Positions 49,327 to 62,042 are shown, numbered from the stretch's first letter. The stretch: 64,000 nucleotides of DNA from Metopolophium dirhodum (GCF_019925205.1 NC_083561.1:13143217-13207216); one strand, 5' to 3'. The notes: a model not told the origin generated them from the letters alone. Made by a program: numbers and translations.

Positions 49327-49337
49327 AATAAAATAAA
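49327..49337 (+). terminator. TMEM242 polyadenylation signals
   Basis: Two overlapping AATAAA hexamers about 45-55 bases after the stop codon at 49280-49282. Confidence 0.6.
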
Positions 49338-50037
49338 CAAACAATGATTTTTTTTTTTCAAATAATTTACAAACAAAAATACATAACAGAAAAAAAAAGA
49401 CAGTTGAACATATAAATGTGTACATACAATTTAGCATAATTAATTATTTTCCAGCGGCTATGTACAGTACTATTGATTTGTTTATAAATTAGAATATACT
49501 TAACCGTGTAAGTGTGATCAAGATAACAATATTAAACATAAGAAACTTTTATTTGTTACATCAAGTTATCATATATTTTTGTATGAACGATAAATTAATC
49601 ATCATAAGAAATTATAATAGTACATACATCATTGAACTATTCTAAAATTAATTATATTTAACTAACATTTCAGAGATCAAAATATAATCTGGAAGATTAT
49701 TTTATACTAATGGTTTGTATAAAACAAAACTTCTTGAACTTGGCGATATTATCTGTTTGGTATAAGAATACAATTTGACTTATTACTTATTATCAAATAC
49801 ACGGTATAATAGAAAATTTAACAAAATATAATTAAATAATAAATTTTATATAAAACAGATTTACCTATCATCAACTGATAATCATTTAAACTATTATAAT
49901 TAAATGATTTTTTGTGGACACAAACCAGATAAATAATGATTATTGAATAAGTCATTTAACAGTTTGAGTTAGTCAACATCAAACTATAAACATATTACGA
50001 TAGAGTCACAATCGCCTAAGATAGTTTAAAATTGAAG
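49338..50037. other. convergent intergenic region
   Basis: AT-rich DNA between the 3' ends of TMEM242 and MED16. No gene or clear repeat is seen. Confidence 0.5.
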
Positions 50038-50072
50038 TTTATTGTTAAATATACTGAACTTTAGGTTTTATT
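50038..50072 (-). terminator. MED16 polyadenylation signals
   Basis: AATAAA on the minus strand at 50043-50038 and 50072-50067, about 34-68 bases after the MED16 stop. They support the gene ending at 50106 without a further exon. Confidence 0.55.
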
Positions 50073-50105
50073 AATAATGTAATAGTCTATTATTAAACCT
50101 ACTGG

Positions 50106-52541
50106 CTACTGCCCACCTACCTTGACTGTCCTCCACCTACCACCACATCTGCAATTTCTTGCCCATCTATTTTCCCACACTCTAATTGCTGCTGTTCTCG
50201 AATTTCCTACCAACTGCATTTTACCTTCACATCTATTACACTGCTTCACAGTTAGTGGACATTTACCAATGTATACATTCCTAATGACATCATAATCTTT
50301 CATGTAGTCTGAATGTTGTTTCCCATTTGTTATTGTATCTATGGAAGATGTATTATATCTCAAACAATCTGGTTCTTGTCCAAACACCAACTTCAATGGT
50401 AAATGTTGGTAGTAAAGAGCAGGAGATGCAACTTCATGAATTCCTGCTGCGACTGATGAAAGTGGAGTTATATTGACCTGGCTTTGAAGTGTGTAGCATT
50501 CATCAAACAACATTTCATCATGTTCACCACCTAGTTGAACAAATCGGGAAAGTAAACGGAATGTAACTGACAAAACGTCTAAATTGTCGATATTTTTAAT
50601 AAAGACAGGTAAACAGTTAGGCCTTAACAGACCCCATATACGAATCATTAGTAATAGCTCTCTTATTGAATTTATAGCATACAAATCATTTAACAAGTTA
50701 TATCCAACATTGTCCCGTGGCTCTGGTATTCTGGAAACTACATTTAAAGCAAGCTGTGCTACCCATTGAATGAGTTGATGGAGTGATTGAAGAGTGCTAG
50801 GTTCTACAGTAAAATCCTTACCACCCAAACTTGGTAAAATTTTGTCTATGTCCACAATAGGTTCTTTAAGTGCATTTGATATATTCTCGGCTGGATCCCG
50901 ATCAACCATGATGTCACTGACACGTAAAACATTTTTGAATGCATTACATATGGAATGAAGCGTCATTAAATGCATAAGGTCAGAACGCTTTCCTTGTGCT
51001 CCTGGCATCATTTTGTAAAGAAAAGAACGAATACTCAAATAGGTAGTATATTCTTTTTGTTGAAGTACCTGAGATTGTTTTTGGAAGTTTTCACTAAAGC
51101 GATTGCACACGGCCTCTAACATGTTAGGTCTTAACGATATGGCCAAATCCCACCAATCCAGGCCAGTCACCAAGCAATATTCAAGTTGTAATGTGGCATA
51201 GGCGACAGTTAGTGGCCCATTCAGTTCTGCCACAGAAAGTAGTTGAAATAAATATAAATTACCCATGTTATCGCAAACAACAAACACATTTCCTAAGTAA
51301 GAAATATCCAAGTCTGAAAATTGAATATTGCTACTATGCTGTAAGCCTATTTTTCCAATGTTATCTTCGCAATAGCTGCTCAATTCAAATAAACATTGTT
51401 GAGTTAGTTCTCTGGATAAACAGCATACTTGATGATTGCTAAATGCAGCCACTACATATTGACTGCAAGAAGATTGATTGTAGGATATAGACATTTTGGG
51501 TGTAGCCAATGCTGTTAATTGAGCTCCAACAGTAAATGAGCTTTTTTTAATCCAACACACTGTTGGATGGTCTTCAGTAATGACTTTTTTAAATACTTTA
51601 TTAATTGGATTAGTTTTTTTAACTAATTCCCATGTTTCTATAATACATCCATTACTGCTATTACTTCCAATTACAAGGGATTCTGAGCCTTCTCGCAGTA
51701 AAAATTTCACATGCGAAATAACTCTATCGACTGTTTCATTAAATGTTAAGAAAAAGCTAGGCAGCCACTGTGATACTATAGTACAACTTTTTTCATTAAC
51801 AAGCTTAATTGAGACTTCATAACAATGTATTGGTGATCGTGGCCGTCCATCAGATGTGACAATCAAAAAATTTCCATTTTGTCGATAACTGATGTCAACA
51901 ACAGATATACGATACCTAGCAACAGCCAAACTGTTTGTAGCTGAAATCATGGGCTCCCCACTGTCATTGGTTAACAGAGCAGCAATCATACCTGTGGCAG
52001 ACACAACTAAACATCCTGGCAATCCTGTGCCACCCCATGTTCTTAAAGATGGTGTAAACCTGACATAGTTAAATTTTTCAAAATAGTTAATATTATCTGC
52101 TTTTTCATTAACAAGCATTAATTTTTTCCCCAAATGGAAAAACGTGCCGGCTATAATAGGTTCGCCTCGAAAATCTTTGGAACCAACCTGTACCCAGTTG
52201 GTAAGGTTGTGATCAGTACTGCAAGTCCATATTGATACAGCTCCATTTTTATCCCCAATTAACAGTGAATATCCATACATATCCCATTCTAGAGTCGTGA
52301 CAGTACAATTATTTGACGTGATTTTATGGTACTTCCACGGCACGTTGAGATCGGCTATGTAAACGTGTGAACCCCAGTTTATGTTAACATGGTCGTCTAG
52401 ATCGAATGTGGTTACCCAGGCAACGATATTATTGGCAGAGATCTTGGCCAGACATTTGAAACACATATCTTCCTCCATCTGTTCATTTTGGAATTGGGTT
52501 TTCCAAGCTTGTTTTCGAAATATTGAGTATACCAAGTCCAT
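50106..52541 (-). CDS. MED16: Mediator complex subunit 16 (MED16), intronless
   Basis: One uninterrupted frame encodes 811 residues. The start is the ATG at 52541 in strong context (ATAATGG); the open frame extends 23 codons upstream only to a GTG. The N-terminal half has beta-propeller character, with WD-like runs such as TTLEWDMYGYSLLIGDKNG and SIWTC, and the block FTPSLRTWGGTGLPGCL typical of MED16. The middle is helical. The extreme C-terminus carries a Cys-rich motif (Cys768, 771, 797 and 799) with the RVWENRWARNC core conserved in metazoan MED16. MED16 sits in the Mediator tail and relays activator signals to RNA polymerase II; in Drosophila it is linked to immune gene activation. Length is close to the fly protein. 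An AAG then GTAGGT near 50121 could be a donor for an extra tail exon, but nearby poly(A) signals argue against it. The absence of introns is unusual and could reflect intron loss or an old retrocopy. Confidence 0.93.
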   Translation of the reverse strand: MDLVYSIFRKQAWKTQFQNEQMEEDMCFKCLAKISANNIVAWVTTFDLDDHVNINWGSHVYIADLNVPWKYHKITSNNCTVTTLEWDMYGYSLLIGDKNGAVSIWTCSTDHNLTNWVQVGSKDFRGEPIIAGTFFHLGKKLMLVNEKADNINYFEKFNYVRFTPSLRTWGGTGLPGCLVVSATGMIAALLTNDSGEPMISATNSLAVARYRISVVDISYRQNGNFLIVTSDGRPRSPIHCYEVSIKLVNEKSCTIVSQWLPSFFLTFNETVDRVISHVKFLLREGSESLVIGSNSSNGCIIETWELVKKTNPINKVFKKVITEDHPTVCWIKKSSFTVGAQLTALATPKMSISYNQSSCSQYVVAAFSNHQVCCLSRELTQQCLFELSSYCEDNIGKIGLQHSSNIQFSDLDISYLGNVFVVCDNMGNLYLFQLLSVAELNGPLTVAYATLQLEYCLVTGLDWWDLAISLRPNMLEAVCNRFSENFQKQSQVLQQKEYTTYLSIRSFLYKMMPGAQGKRSDLMHLMTLHSICNAFKNVLRVSDIMVDRDPAENISNALKEPIVDIDKILPSLGGKDFTVEPSTLQSLHQLIQWVAQLALNVVSRIPEPRDNVGYNLLNDLYAINSIRELLLMIRIWGLLRPNCLPVFIKNIDNLDVLSVTFRLLSRFVQLGGEHDEMLFDECYTLQSQVNITPLSSVAAGIHEVASPALYYQHLPLKLVFGQEPDCLRYNTSSIDTITNGKQHSDYMKDYDVIRNVYIGKCPLTVKQCNRCEGKMQLVGNSRTAAIRVWENRWARNCRCGGRWRTVKVGGQ

Positions 52542-53149
52542 TATACCGGGCCGGCGAATTACGTAGACTAAAACATAAGTATTTCGGTCACTTTCGTACA
52601 GACAAGACACGGCGGGTCCGCCACATTCATTGAAGCTTGTGAACCGTCACAGAGTGAATTACGGTGTACTGGTATCGCAACATAACTCGAACCGTCGAAA
52701 AACAAAAATAAATATATACGTTGGTAAACGGAAAAACGAAAGAGTAAAAATTAAAAAAAAGTTAAACGTAAACAAAATGCTTCTTTTTTTTTATCATCAA
52801 AGAACGCTATCAACACAACAAAATTGTAATTGCGCCGTTGCCGGATTGTTTCTTAAAACATGGCCTGTTATCATAGTTTTTCACAGTCTGCCACTAGGAG
52901 TGACAACTTACTGACAAGCTGCGCCAAAGAAACTTGTGTTATTGTAATTGGTGTTGTATGTATATTGTATGTATGTGTACTCTCTAAGTACTTACTACTT
53001 GGTACCAATTTATCGATTTATGTTCTTACTTTTTCAGTTTTTGAAACGCACTAACGCAGTACGTTTAAAACTGACCTATTTCGATGTCTTTGTCGGTCTT
53101 GTACGAATCGTTGTAATGTCTACGATAAACGTTTGACAAGCTACAACGA
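52542..53149. promoter_or_regulatory. divergent promoter between MED16 and the RRM gene
   Basis: About 600 bp separates the MED16 start codon from the first exon end of the plus-strand RRM gene. The two genes are head to head, so shared regulation is likely. Short open frames here are not genes. Part of the stretch, ending at 53149, is the 5'UTR exon of the RRM gene. Confidence 0.5.
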
Positions 53150-53237
53150 GTGAGCATCATACATACTGCACCTGAAACACGGTGAAAAACTCATATGTAC
53201 AGATATTTAATATGCATCTCTTTTGTTTTTTTAGTGG
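53149..53237 (+). other. start codon split by an 85-bp intron
   Basis: The donor GTGAGC at 53150 follows CTACAACGA, and the acceptor TTTTTTTAG precedes TGGAAAACC at 53235. Splicing creates ACGATGGAA, a near-perfect initiation context. The unspliced RNA has no ATG here. Confidence 0.7.
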
Positions 53238-56200
53238 AAAACCAGTCGATTGATAAAGCGGCTCTCGTAAGTCCGCCGAGACAAGTTCTGCCTGGTTATG
53301 TGGCACAACAACCTCCGCCACACAATAACCAAATACACTTGCAGACGGATTTCACGTCTCCACCACCAACACATCCCCATGGGTTCTGGCCACAAGCTTT
53401 TCCCAATTCATGGCAAACACAGTTCCGTATGCCCAGTCCTGCGCCACAGGCCAAAACTACCGTTACAAACACTACGACATGTAATAACAATCCTCCCACG
53501 TTCAGTTCATCTAGTAACAGTACTATAAGATCACCTTTGCCACGCTGGAGGTCGTTCAACAACAGTGCACGTCAACGAACACCTTATCAGTATGGGAATA
53601 CTCCAAGAAACAATTATCCAAGACAGTTCTCTCAAAATGCTGTATGTTACTGGGAATTTTATTATTATATCTATTTTATATTTTATTACTGTTACCTACT
53701 TATTATCTTTTACAGAATGGGAATTTCTTTGCTAATTCTCCACAAAATCCACAAACACCATCATCATCATCAACACAAAATTGGCCTCAATTTAATCAAA
53801 GACCTCGGTTTATACCAAGACAACATATGCGTATGAACAGACCTCGTAGTTCCGTTCAAAATCAATCAAATGGAACTAATCAGGTTTGAGATCATTATTT
53901 ATATTTACATTGTGTTTTAAATAGCTTTTACCTTCAACATTGTTATCTATTTGAAAAATTGTTCTATAAATCAATTACCTATGTTAATAGAATATTTATA
54001 ATTATTAAAATTTTTCTAAGTTATTACTTAATTCATTGTAAAATTTAGGAAACAAATGCTGTGACTGAATGTAAAACACGTAAGCGCAAATTAAAATCAC
54101 AACAATCTGGAGAACCACAGCGTGCTCAAAAACCATGGAATCGCGAAGATGCTGTAAAAGCAATCGCTGCCGAGATGGAACTTCGCACACCTAAAAACAA
54201 TCAACAAATCATGATCAGATTTCCAGATCATGAAATTACACGGCAAATTGTTCAGAACTTTCATACTGACATCAAATCTGTACATTTCCATACACCATGT
54301 AATCCGAGGTAAATAACTTGAACAGCAATCATCAATTAAATTAAATTTATCCATTTTAATTTTAAAAGTAATACATTTATTTGCTAAAAACTTAAAATAA
54401 TAACTATTTTTTTTAAATTTTATTTTAGGTATTGTTATGTGCAAGTACAACCAAGTGCAAATATTGAAAATGTTGCAAATGCGCTAAATGAAACTTTTTT
54501 CCAACATGAAAAATTGAGGGTAGAAATCAAAGAAAGTCAGTTTGAAGAAAAGGCATTCCCGGAGTGCATTGATCCATATACGTAAGTGTCTTTAGTTCTA
54601 GATTTATATCAAAACTATATAATTTCTATTAAATTTGAAATTATTTGAAAATGTATTTAGTTTAAGTAAAGTACAGATTTGTCGTATGGGTAGTTGATTA
54701 ATATTACAACAATACATTTGTAAAATAATCATGTATTTATACTTTAAAATAAAATATAAAAATATACATTGTAAGTATGTTATATAGTACTTTACTATAA
54801 CTGTTAGTGTATGTTTGTATATTTAAATCGTTTATTTTTATATAAACTTTTTATACGACTTCTAAAAGTCATGTATACAAATTAATATTGATATTAAATA
54901 TTATTATATATTATTATATTATTACTATGGATCATAAAATTATTAATTACTTTAGATTATATCTTGGAAATTTGCCAACAAATATCACATCTAATGCTGT
55001 TAAAGATGAATTTCCAAAGGCGACTCGAGTTGACATTGGGTTTGCTAAAAAAATGAAGTACACAAGGTAATTTCTAAACTATTAATACTATTCAAGTAAA
55101 ATATATTTTGTATATATAAGCTACTGGCATATTATACTTTTCCTTATACTTATACTTTTTTTGTTATTTTTTTTTGGGTACAAAATTATATGAAATAGTT
55201 TCTTAAACCTCTATCAAATATTAAAAAAAAATTAATGATATGTTCCCGTATGTACCAAAGACATTGAAAACCTTTCATAAATAACAGACTTATACATTTT
55301 ACTGTTACATTTTCATGAAATACTTAATCTACATTTTAATACCAAATACTTTTCTTCAAAAATAAAATTTGCCATTAATGTTTTAGTTATTATTTTTTTC
55401 TCATTTAAGTTCAAAAAATATATTAAATTTTCTAGTTGAAAGGGGTAATACCTCCATACCTCCATACATATTCCATATGTACACCCCTAGTCTAAGTAAT
55501 AAATTATTCAAAAATTCAATTTTTTATTAGATATGCATTTATTAAATTTTCTAATGCGGAAGATGCAATACAAGCGTATAAAGAAAAATATAATTTGGTT
55601 ATTGATAGCCGATCAGTTGTGTTAAGATTTAGACGTGGCAAAGGAAATGTAAATCCACCTGGACAGGTTGATAAATTAGTAAGTTTTTATTTTTTGGATG
55701 AAAAATGTCGTAATATTAAAATTGCATTAACTAATTTTTTAGCCAAATGAGATGAATGAATTTGATATACAAAGTTTACGAAAAAAAATCAAGAGAGAAC
55801 CTGTAGAAGTAAATATTACTTAATTTCATAAATGTTGGGTTAGTTATTATTATTTAATTTTTAAAATAATTTATACAATTTTTTTAGGAAAATATTGATG
55901 AATATGATCCTCCTCCAATTAATGTATCGAGAGTAGTTAAGCCTGAAATGATGGAAGAGGATGAATATGAACATGATTCTGTGTATGAATCTATACCATA
56001 TGCAAATGATATTAGTATAAAATCTGAGTGTCCAGATTATGAAGATGAATATGATGAACAATATTATGAAGAGGAAGATACAAATGTATCTTATACTTTC
56101 CGAAGAAATGAAACTGTCAGTATGGATGTAGTGCTTGCTGATAACAATAGTGTTCAGTGCATTCAAACCGATCACAGTGACGATATCACAATACCTACTG

Positions 56201-58882
56201 TAATTATAATTTATTCACATTAATAAGGTTTTCAATAACTTTTCATCTTGCAAAACAAAACATAAATATTTCAATCTTGGTTTAATATTTATTTTTTTAT
56301 TTAATCAAATTACCAACATTTTATTTAGATCTTATTATTGTTTTTTAGGAAGTTGAGGATGAAGATAGACAATGGAATGAAAAACCTGACGACGAAGATG
56401 AGTTTGATGTGCCATATTCATTTGTATCAAAAAATCAAGTACTATTAGAAAATAACAAAGACATTACTTTACCTAAAACCGTAAGTTTATTCAAAATTAA
56501 TTTGACTACTCTATGTAGTATATTTTACTTAAGGTCCCCACAAACTACAGCGGTGGCAGTAAATTTTTTTTGTTTTGGCGGTGTTGGTAAATTGTGTCCA
56601 GGCTCATTTTAATGCCACCGCTGCAGTGTGTGGTAAATAAATTGAATTTATTAAAATATCATAAAAACAAATTATTTCAGTATAGTAGATTTAATTATGC
56701 CATTTATTAAATATCAATTAATCAATGAATGTATAATTAGAAGGCAGTCATAGGTTAAATTAATTTTAATTATTAGGTATATAAATTAAAAATATATTAA
56801 CAATTTAGTATTGGGCTTTAGGCAGCTATTTGGCTTAATTTCTACATCATCAATAAGAAGTCTTTCTTTTTTAAACTATATATATTTATTGAAAATAAGT
56901 TTGAAAGTTGTGATAGTGGTCTAATTTTATAAGTAAGCCAATTTAATTAAATTCTTGTACCTATATGGTATTCTACATCATAAGTAGAGAATAAAGTCAA
57001 AGAATAAAAGTCCAGTAACTTGAACCTATACTATATAGTATAAAATCACCTATACATAGTAATTGTATATATATATTGTACTTGGATATTCATGGACTTT
57101 TCGTTGTATATATTACGAGCAAAGTATACGATTTGGGCTGTATAGATAATGGATGATATACGTGCAATATGATATAATGAATAGTGACATATATTTAGAA
57201 AATATAATAATTTTTTTCAATTTTATTATCGCTTATTGTCGCATGTACTGCTTCCGTGGCATTTTGATATGCATAGTCACTCTGCTGCTTTGCACTTGCA
57301 CTTTTACGTTGTACATTTTTGTACACTCATACATCAGTCATAACCCTGACCACCCCTATCGGAAAATTTCCGTGCTGTCTCTCGGAGTTAAATTTACAAA
57401 TTGGTTTCTACTGTATAAAGTTGAAAGTCGGCCTCGTCCTTAGTCCCGATTTTGTACGTTTTATTGTTAACTGTAAAGACAGAATAAATATATTTTTATA
57501 ATTTTATCTGGAATATTTATTAATGTTAGTAAAATATTTGTAAATACCCGAAAAAATATATTCAATAATCTTTCTAAAATCACTATGGGCTCTATCGACG
57601 TCTGGAATTTTAACCGTTATTGACTGACAAACTTCGCTTGGACGAAAACGATTCTCAGAAGCTCACTTCATTTTTATGGCTTGAAATTTTTAAGTGATCG
57701 ATTCTATTTACACAATTAGCTTTTATTCTTAAGAGGACGCTGTACCCGCATACGTTTTCTCTGTCTTACAAATATCCAACATAGCAAAAAACTGTTTTGC
57801 GCGAGATAGAACCACTCCCTCAGTATTTATAGTAGAATTGCTAAAATTCCACAACGCATAGGGAACAACTCTTTATCTGTGTCGTAGCGGTTTTATTTTT
57901 TTGATAGGATTTACCAATAATTTTAATAATTAAATGAAAAAAAACAAAACAAATCCTAATTTTCTCAAACTGATAACTTTAATTTTATTTATGTTATCCC
58001 CGATGTTATCCAAATAATAAAAACGCTACGAAACAGATAAATTTGTTCCCTATGCGCTGTGGAATTTTGGTAATTCTAATGGTGCGGGGGGGGGGGGGTT
58101 GATAGGGTGTATTATATCAAAAAAAATAACTACGGGAATAATTCTCAAGCTTTGTAGAATTGTTGGATTTTGAAGACTATTTTTTTATCTAAAAGAAGAA
58201 GACTTCCTACAGCCCACACCGATTTCTGATTTTGTATTTTATTTCAAGTATTAAAAAATTTGTAAAAAAAAATGCTTTTTATCTTATATTTTATTAGACA
58301 TATTATAAAGTTTGAGAATAAAATATTGAAAAACAGAGATCAATGTAGACTGTAGAATATTTCCTTCTAGCAATTAAAAAGAAAATTATGAAATTTGGTT
58401 GATTCTACAAGGCGGTATCGTTATTCCCGCAGAGTGTATTTTTGAGGACAAAATGGCATCGGCATCGGGCGCCTTAAAATTAAGTAATAGCTATACTATG
58501 TTTGCTATTAAATAATAAATCATGTATTCATATGCTGGGGGTTGAATACAAATTATATTAATACATGGAAGTATTTTATTATATTTGATTTATTTCTTCA
58601 AGGATGAAATTAATGATGGCGGAAGCGACAAAGAAGATCAAAGATGGAACAATTCATCAGATGATGATAATGATGACGATGGTGGTGCTGAATACAATTG
58701 GGAAGGATTAAATGAACAAAAGAAATCTGAGAAACAAACGAAAGGTAAATTTAAAAAGAACATTAAGTTAGTATTGATTTTCTAGTGAATAAAAAGTTGA
58801 TTAATAAGTAAAATCACAATTAGATAATGAAAAACGAGAATATAACTTTAAAAAATCAGATGACATTAGAGCCGTTAAATGA
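53149..58882 (+). CDS. RRM RNA-binding protein with acidic tail (nucleolin/modulo-like), twelve exons
   Basis: Exons are (A of ATG) 53149, then 53235-53641, 53716-53883, 54049-54308, 54429-54581, 54956-55066, 55531-55678, 55743-55808, 55888-56199, 56349-56480, 58603-58744 and 58824-58882. The sum is 1959 nt for 652 residues with consistent phases. The start codon is split: exon 1 ends ACGA and exon 2 begins TGG, giving ACGATGG, with an in-frame TGA six codons upstream. Residues 1-190 are Pro/Ser/Asn-rich with Arg-rich patches, followed by a basic KTRKRKLK at 201-208. A degenerate RRM lies at about 244-317 and a clear RRM at about 331-402, with RNP2 as LYLGNL and RNP1 as RYAFIKF. From about 420 on it is rich in Glu and Asp. 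It probably binds RNA in the nucleus. The family is uncertain; nucleolin or modulo is only a resemblance. The last exon is the least certain part (see 59313 and 63056). Confidence 0.8.
56538..56633. mobile_element. 96-bp MITE with 21-bp inverted ends
   Basis: CCACAAACTACAGCGGTGGCA at the left is inverted at the right end (56613-56633) with two mismatches. The core CAGCGGTGGCA is intact in both arms. Confidence 0.7.
57728..58085. mobile_element. foldback element with about 70-bp inverted arms
   Basis: The left arm, about 57831-57902 (CTAAAATTCCACAACGCATA and on), is inverted at about 58005-58075. The preceding segment 57728-57790 (CTTAAGAGGACG to AACATAGCAAAA) matches the segment left of the 21.6-kb foldback element. 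A poly-G tract follows at 58086-58097. Confidence 0.65.
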
Positions 58883-59312
58883 TTCAAATTCAAACTCGAA
58901 ATACACACGAGGTATGTTTTAATAATTTTAGTTCACACAGCCACATTTTTATGTGTATATTTAAGAAACTATTGTACTGGAAAAGTGAAACATTAGTAAA
59001 ATACGAATAGAACTCATGAATAAGATAAGTTTAGCCGATGAGTCATTCGTGATAATATGTAGAGTGTTTAGAAGGTATATAAATTGCTAACTACTCATAA
59101 ATATAATAAATATACAAAATGCAAATGCCAAATACAACCAAAATATTTATTATCAGGTTTGGGTTATTTGGCATTTTTTTCAAATTTATTTAAACGGCAC
59201 CTCGTTATTATTGGCCGAGATTTCTTTTCTATTTTATTTTGTTTTATTTTATTAAAATTGATTTTGAATTCCATCTATGAAATCCCCGTGGTTGTTTTTT
59301 TTTAATTTACAG

Positions 59313-59417
59313 TCTTGTTCACTCAATGTGGCCAAAGGGGTGTTTAGGTTTGTATCGGCCCGGTATTGGGGCATGTCAAGACGCAAAACTGATGCACGTG
59401 TACTGAAGCGACAGAAG
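59313..59417 (+). other. candidate extra 3' exon of the RRM gene, 105 nt
   Basis: A GC-richer block bounded by TTTAATTTACAG and AAG then GTGAGA. In phase 0 it is fully open (35 codons, basic) and joins in frame to the block at 63056, but the exon at 58603-58744 ends in phase 1, in which it meets a TAG at 59345. It could be a 3'UTR exon or an alternative coding end. Confidence 0.45.
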
Positions 59418-61211
59418 GTGAGATAAAATAAAAAACAAAATGGAATGCACTAGAAAAGTTAAAAGAAAACCTAACAATTCTAAGTAAAAATGTTAGTCTC
59501 ATATTAGTTTAACACAGTAAAAATTATTTTACTATTTAGGTATATAAAGTAAAATTTAAAAAGCCATTTAAAAACTTTCAAATAGTCATTAAACTAGTAG
59601 TTTGTTATTTTTAGTGCTGTAAGATTGATTTTTTTCTAATAATTCCTGAATAAATACGTAATCTCTTCATAAGTAATTTGAATAGAATGGAATATAAAAG
59701 ATCAACTAACTTAAATAAGCTTTAGTATAATGCACATTGGTGTAAACATTTGCAGAAAATCAATGGGGTTTTTTAAATACTGATATGAATGAAAACCCAC
59801 TTAAGTATTTTAGTCATTTTGATTGAGTATTTTATTATAATCGGTTACATCTTAATTTTGTTAGTTCAAATAATTTATACATGACAAAAAATTGTAAAAT
59901 TGAATTTTTTCTAACTTTTTAAGTATGTAGGTATAGTAAATGATTAACACTATCAAAAATAACTAATTAAAGACTTCCAAAATATACTGTAAATTAAAAT
60001 TATTCAATTACGAGTTATTTAATGAAGAACTATATCAAAAAATAAAAAAAAAAATAGAATTTAATATTAAAATATGATGTGTTTGAGTAAGTCAGTTTTT
60101 TTGTTCGCGCTATTGAGGATTGTATTTTGGTTTAATTACTCTAAAAATAAATTGTATTGTTAAATTTATTTTAAAAGAAGTATTTGATATTAAAATTCAT
60201 CAAAGGATTATAGAAACTCGAATATAAACTAAAATGTATCAATATGTACTTCTTACCATTAGAAATATAGTAGCTATTGAATTTAAAATGCATTAATCAG
60301 ATGTCAATTTCATAATACTATTTAGTCGTAATTTAGACATGTAATCATACTTTAATAAGTAGTGCATTTTATGATTAATGTATTACTGTTTATAAAATAA
60401 CATTGGAAATATAAAGATGTAAAATAAATTAAATAATAACAAACCTAACAAAAAATCTATTGTGCCTAAAATGTTTTTTATTATAACATGTAGTTGCAAA
60501 GACAAGTTTGAAAGAGGATAAAAGACAGTATATAAATCCTGTTGTATTTAATTAATAGATTTCAATTTATGATCTTCTGTAAGTCATTTTTACTATACCT
60601 GGAACTATAAAAATTATACCAAGTATTTAAATTTTAGAATGGTTGAAAAAAAGTTCAAAGTTGACTATTATTCTTAACGCTATATTACATAATATTACGT
60701 AATACCTAATATATTAAAACCTTTTTGTTTTCTAACACAACACCATAATATATATTATATAAGTTATTTGAAATAGAAATTATCTGTATGACATTGCTTG
60801 ATGGTACTTCGGGTCTGGAATTGTTATTTGGTTTTATAATATTGTGATAAAAAATTGATTCTTTCTTACCTATATTTATTTTAGTCATCTTTGTCTCGTG
60901 TATACATTCATCAGCATCACCTATATGTATTGTATATTTATATTTCTAGAGAACATTTAAACTAGAGAATGTGATATAATTTTTTTAAGACTTAAATCAT
61001 ATAAAAAATGTATTTGTTCATCATAGGTTGGTAATTATAAACAAAAATCACAAATAGTATTCGAATAACAAAACTTATGTATTTTGTTTGACATAAATTA
61101 GATTAAATTTGCACAACTTAAATTAAACTGCAAAGTATATTGTATATACATTTATTCTTTCTCGGAACACATTCACTTTACTCTCATAAAATTTTTTAAG
61201 AATTGTTTTTC

Positions 61212-61591
61212 AATGCTGATTTTGAAACTGTTTGAATTTTTTTATTTTAACCATTATTAAAGAAGTTATGACAAAAAAACTTCAAAAACATTGGATCTAA
61301 AGTGAAGTACATTTTCCAAAAATAAGTAGACTGGGTGTTTTGCACTCGCTCGTTTGGTGCCGTAGGTACACTCTGCAAACCAAAATATATAATCCTCAAT
61401 TTTTTATGATAAACCATTTCGAGTGAATCTCAAAAAACAATTTTAAACAATGTTACATTTAAGTATGATATTGGGAATTGAAACTCAAACCCTCATTTTA
61501 CAATTGCAACAATCAACATAAGTATTTTTATCATAATTTTTTTTATAATGATTTTTGTAAAAAAAATACAAACAGTTTCAAAATCAGCATT
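61212..61591. mobile_element. element with perfect 23-bp inverted ends
   Basis: AATGCTGATTTTGAAACTGT and three further bases at 61212-61234 are perfectly inverted at 61569-61591. A weaker match continues outward. The interior holds a short GC-richer core near 61340-61375. Confidence 0.75.
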
Positions 61592-62016
61592 AAAAACACG
61601 TTTTTAAAAAAAAGAAAATTGAAATTTTGTGAAAGCTTGTAGTAAATACCACAAAATGTATTATTGTTAAAATGACCAGTAAAATATTTAATATATTCAA
61701 AATATTTAAAAGCTCAATCCTAGAATTAGTATTATCATTTTTTTTATTTTTGGAATCTGTTGGATCTAACCTATGTTAGGTAATGAGTTTCCGTCTCTAC
61801 AAGTTTATCAAGAGGATACCATTCCAAAAAAAATACATATTTATTAAACAAAATAATAAGTACGATGCAATCAATATTGTATTATTAGAAACATATTATA
61901 TAAATCCATGAGGCCTTTTTATTAAGTGTATAAAATATAATTGATATTTTTGAAAAGTAATTCATTTATTTGTGTAAGATATTTCAATATTTATAATATA
62001 AATAGTACTACGTACT

Positions 62017-62042
62017 CACAGACTAAGATATCTTAGTCTGTG
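62017..62042. repeat. perfect 26-bp palindrome
   Basis: CACAGACTAAGAT followed directly by its reverse complement. The core GACTAAGATAT is shared with the imperfect palindrome near 46275-46305, suggesting the same repeat family. A smaller inverted pair, TCATAGAT/ATCTATGA, follows at about 62058-62086. Confidence 0.85.

Larger units (their letters stand above)
56481..58602 (+). other. large RRM-gene intron with inserted elements
   Basis: A 2.1-kb intron carrying a MITE (56538-56633) and a foldback-type element (57728-58085). Its other introns up to this point are 70-465 bp, so the size is explained by insertions. A GC-richer patch at about 57240-57450 is unexplained. Confidence 0.6.

Noticed and set aside
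52542..52610. 23-codon N-terminal extension of MED16
   Set aside because: It begins with GTG. The ATG at 52541 has a near-ideal context and fits the expected MED16 start.
57153..57443. 96-codon open frame in an RRM-gene intron
   Set aside because: Hydrophobic, Ile/Tyr-rich translation of AT-rich DNA, with no splice sites fitting the gene's phase.
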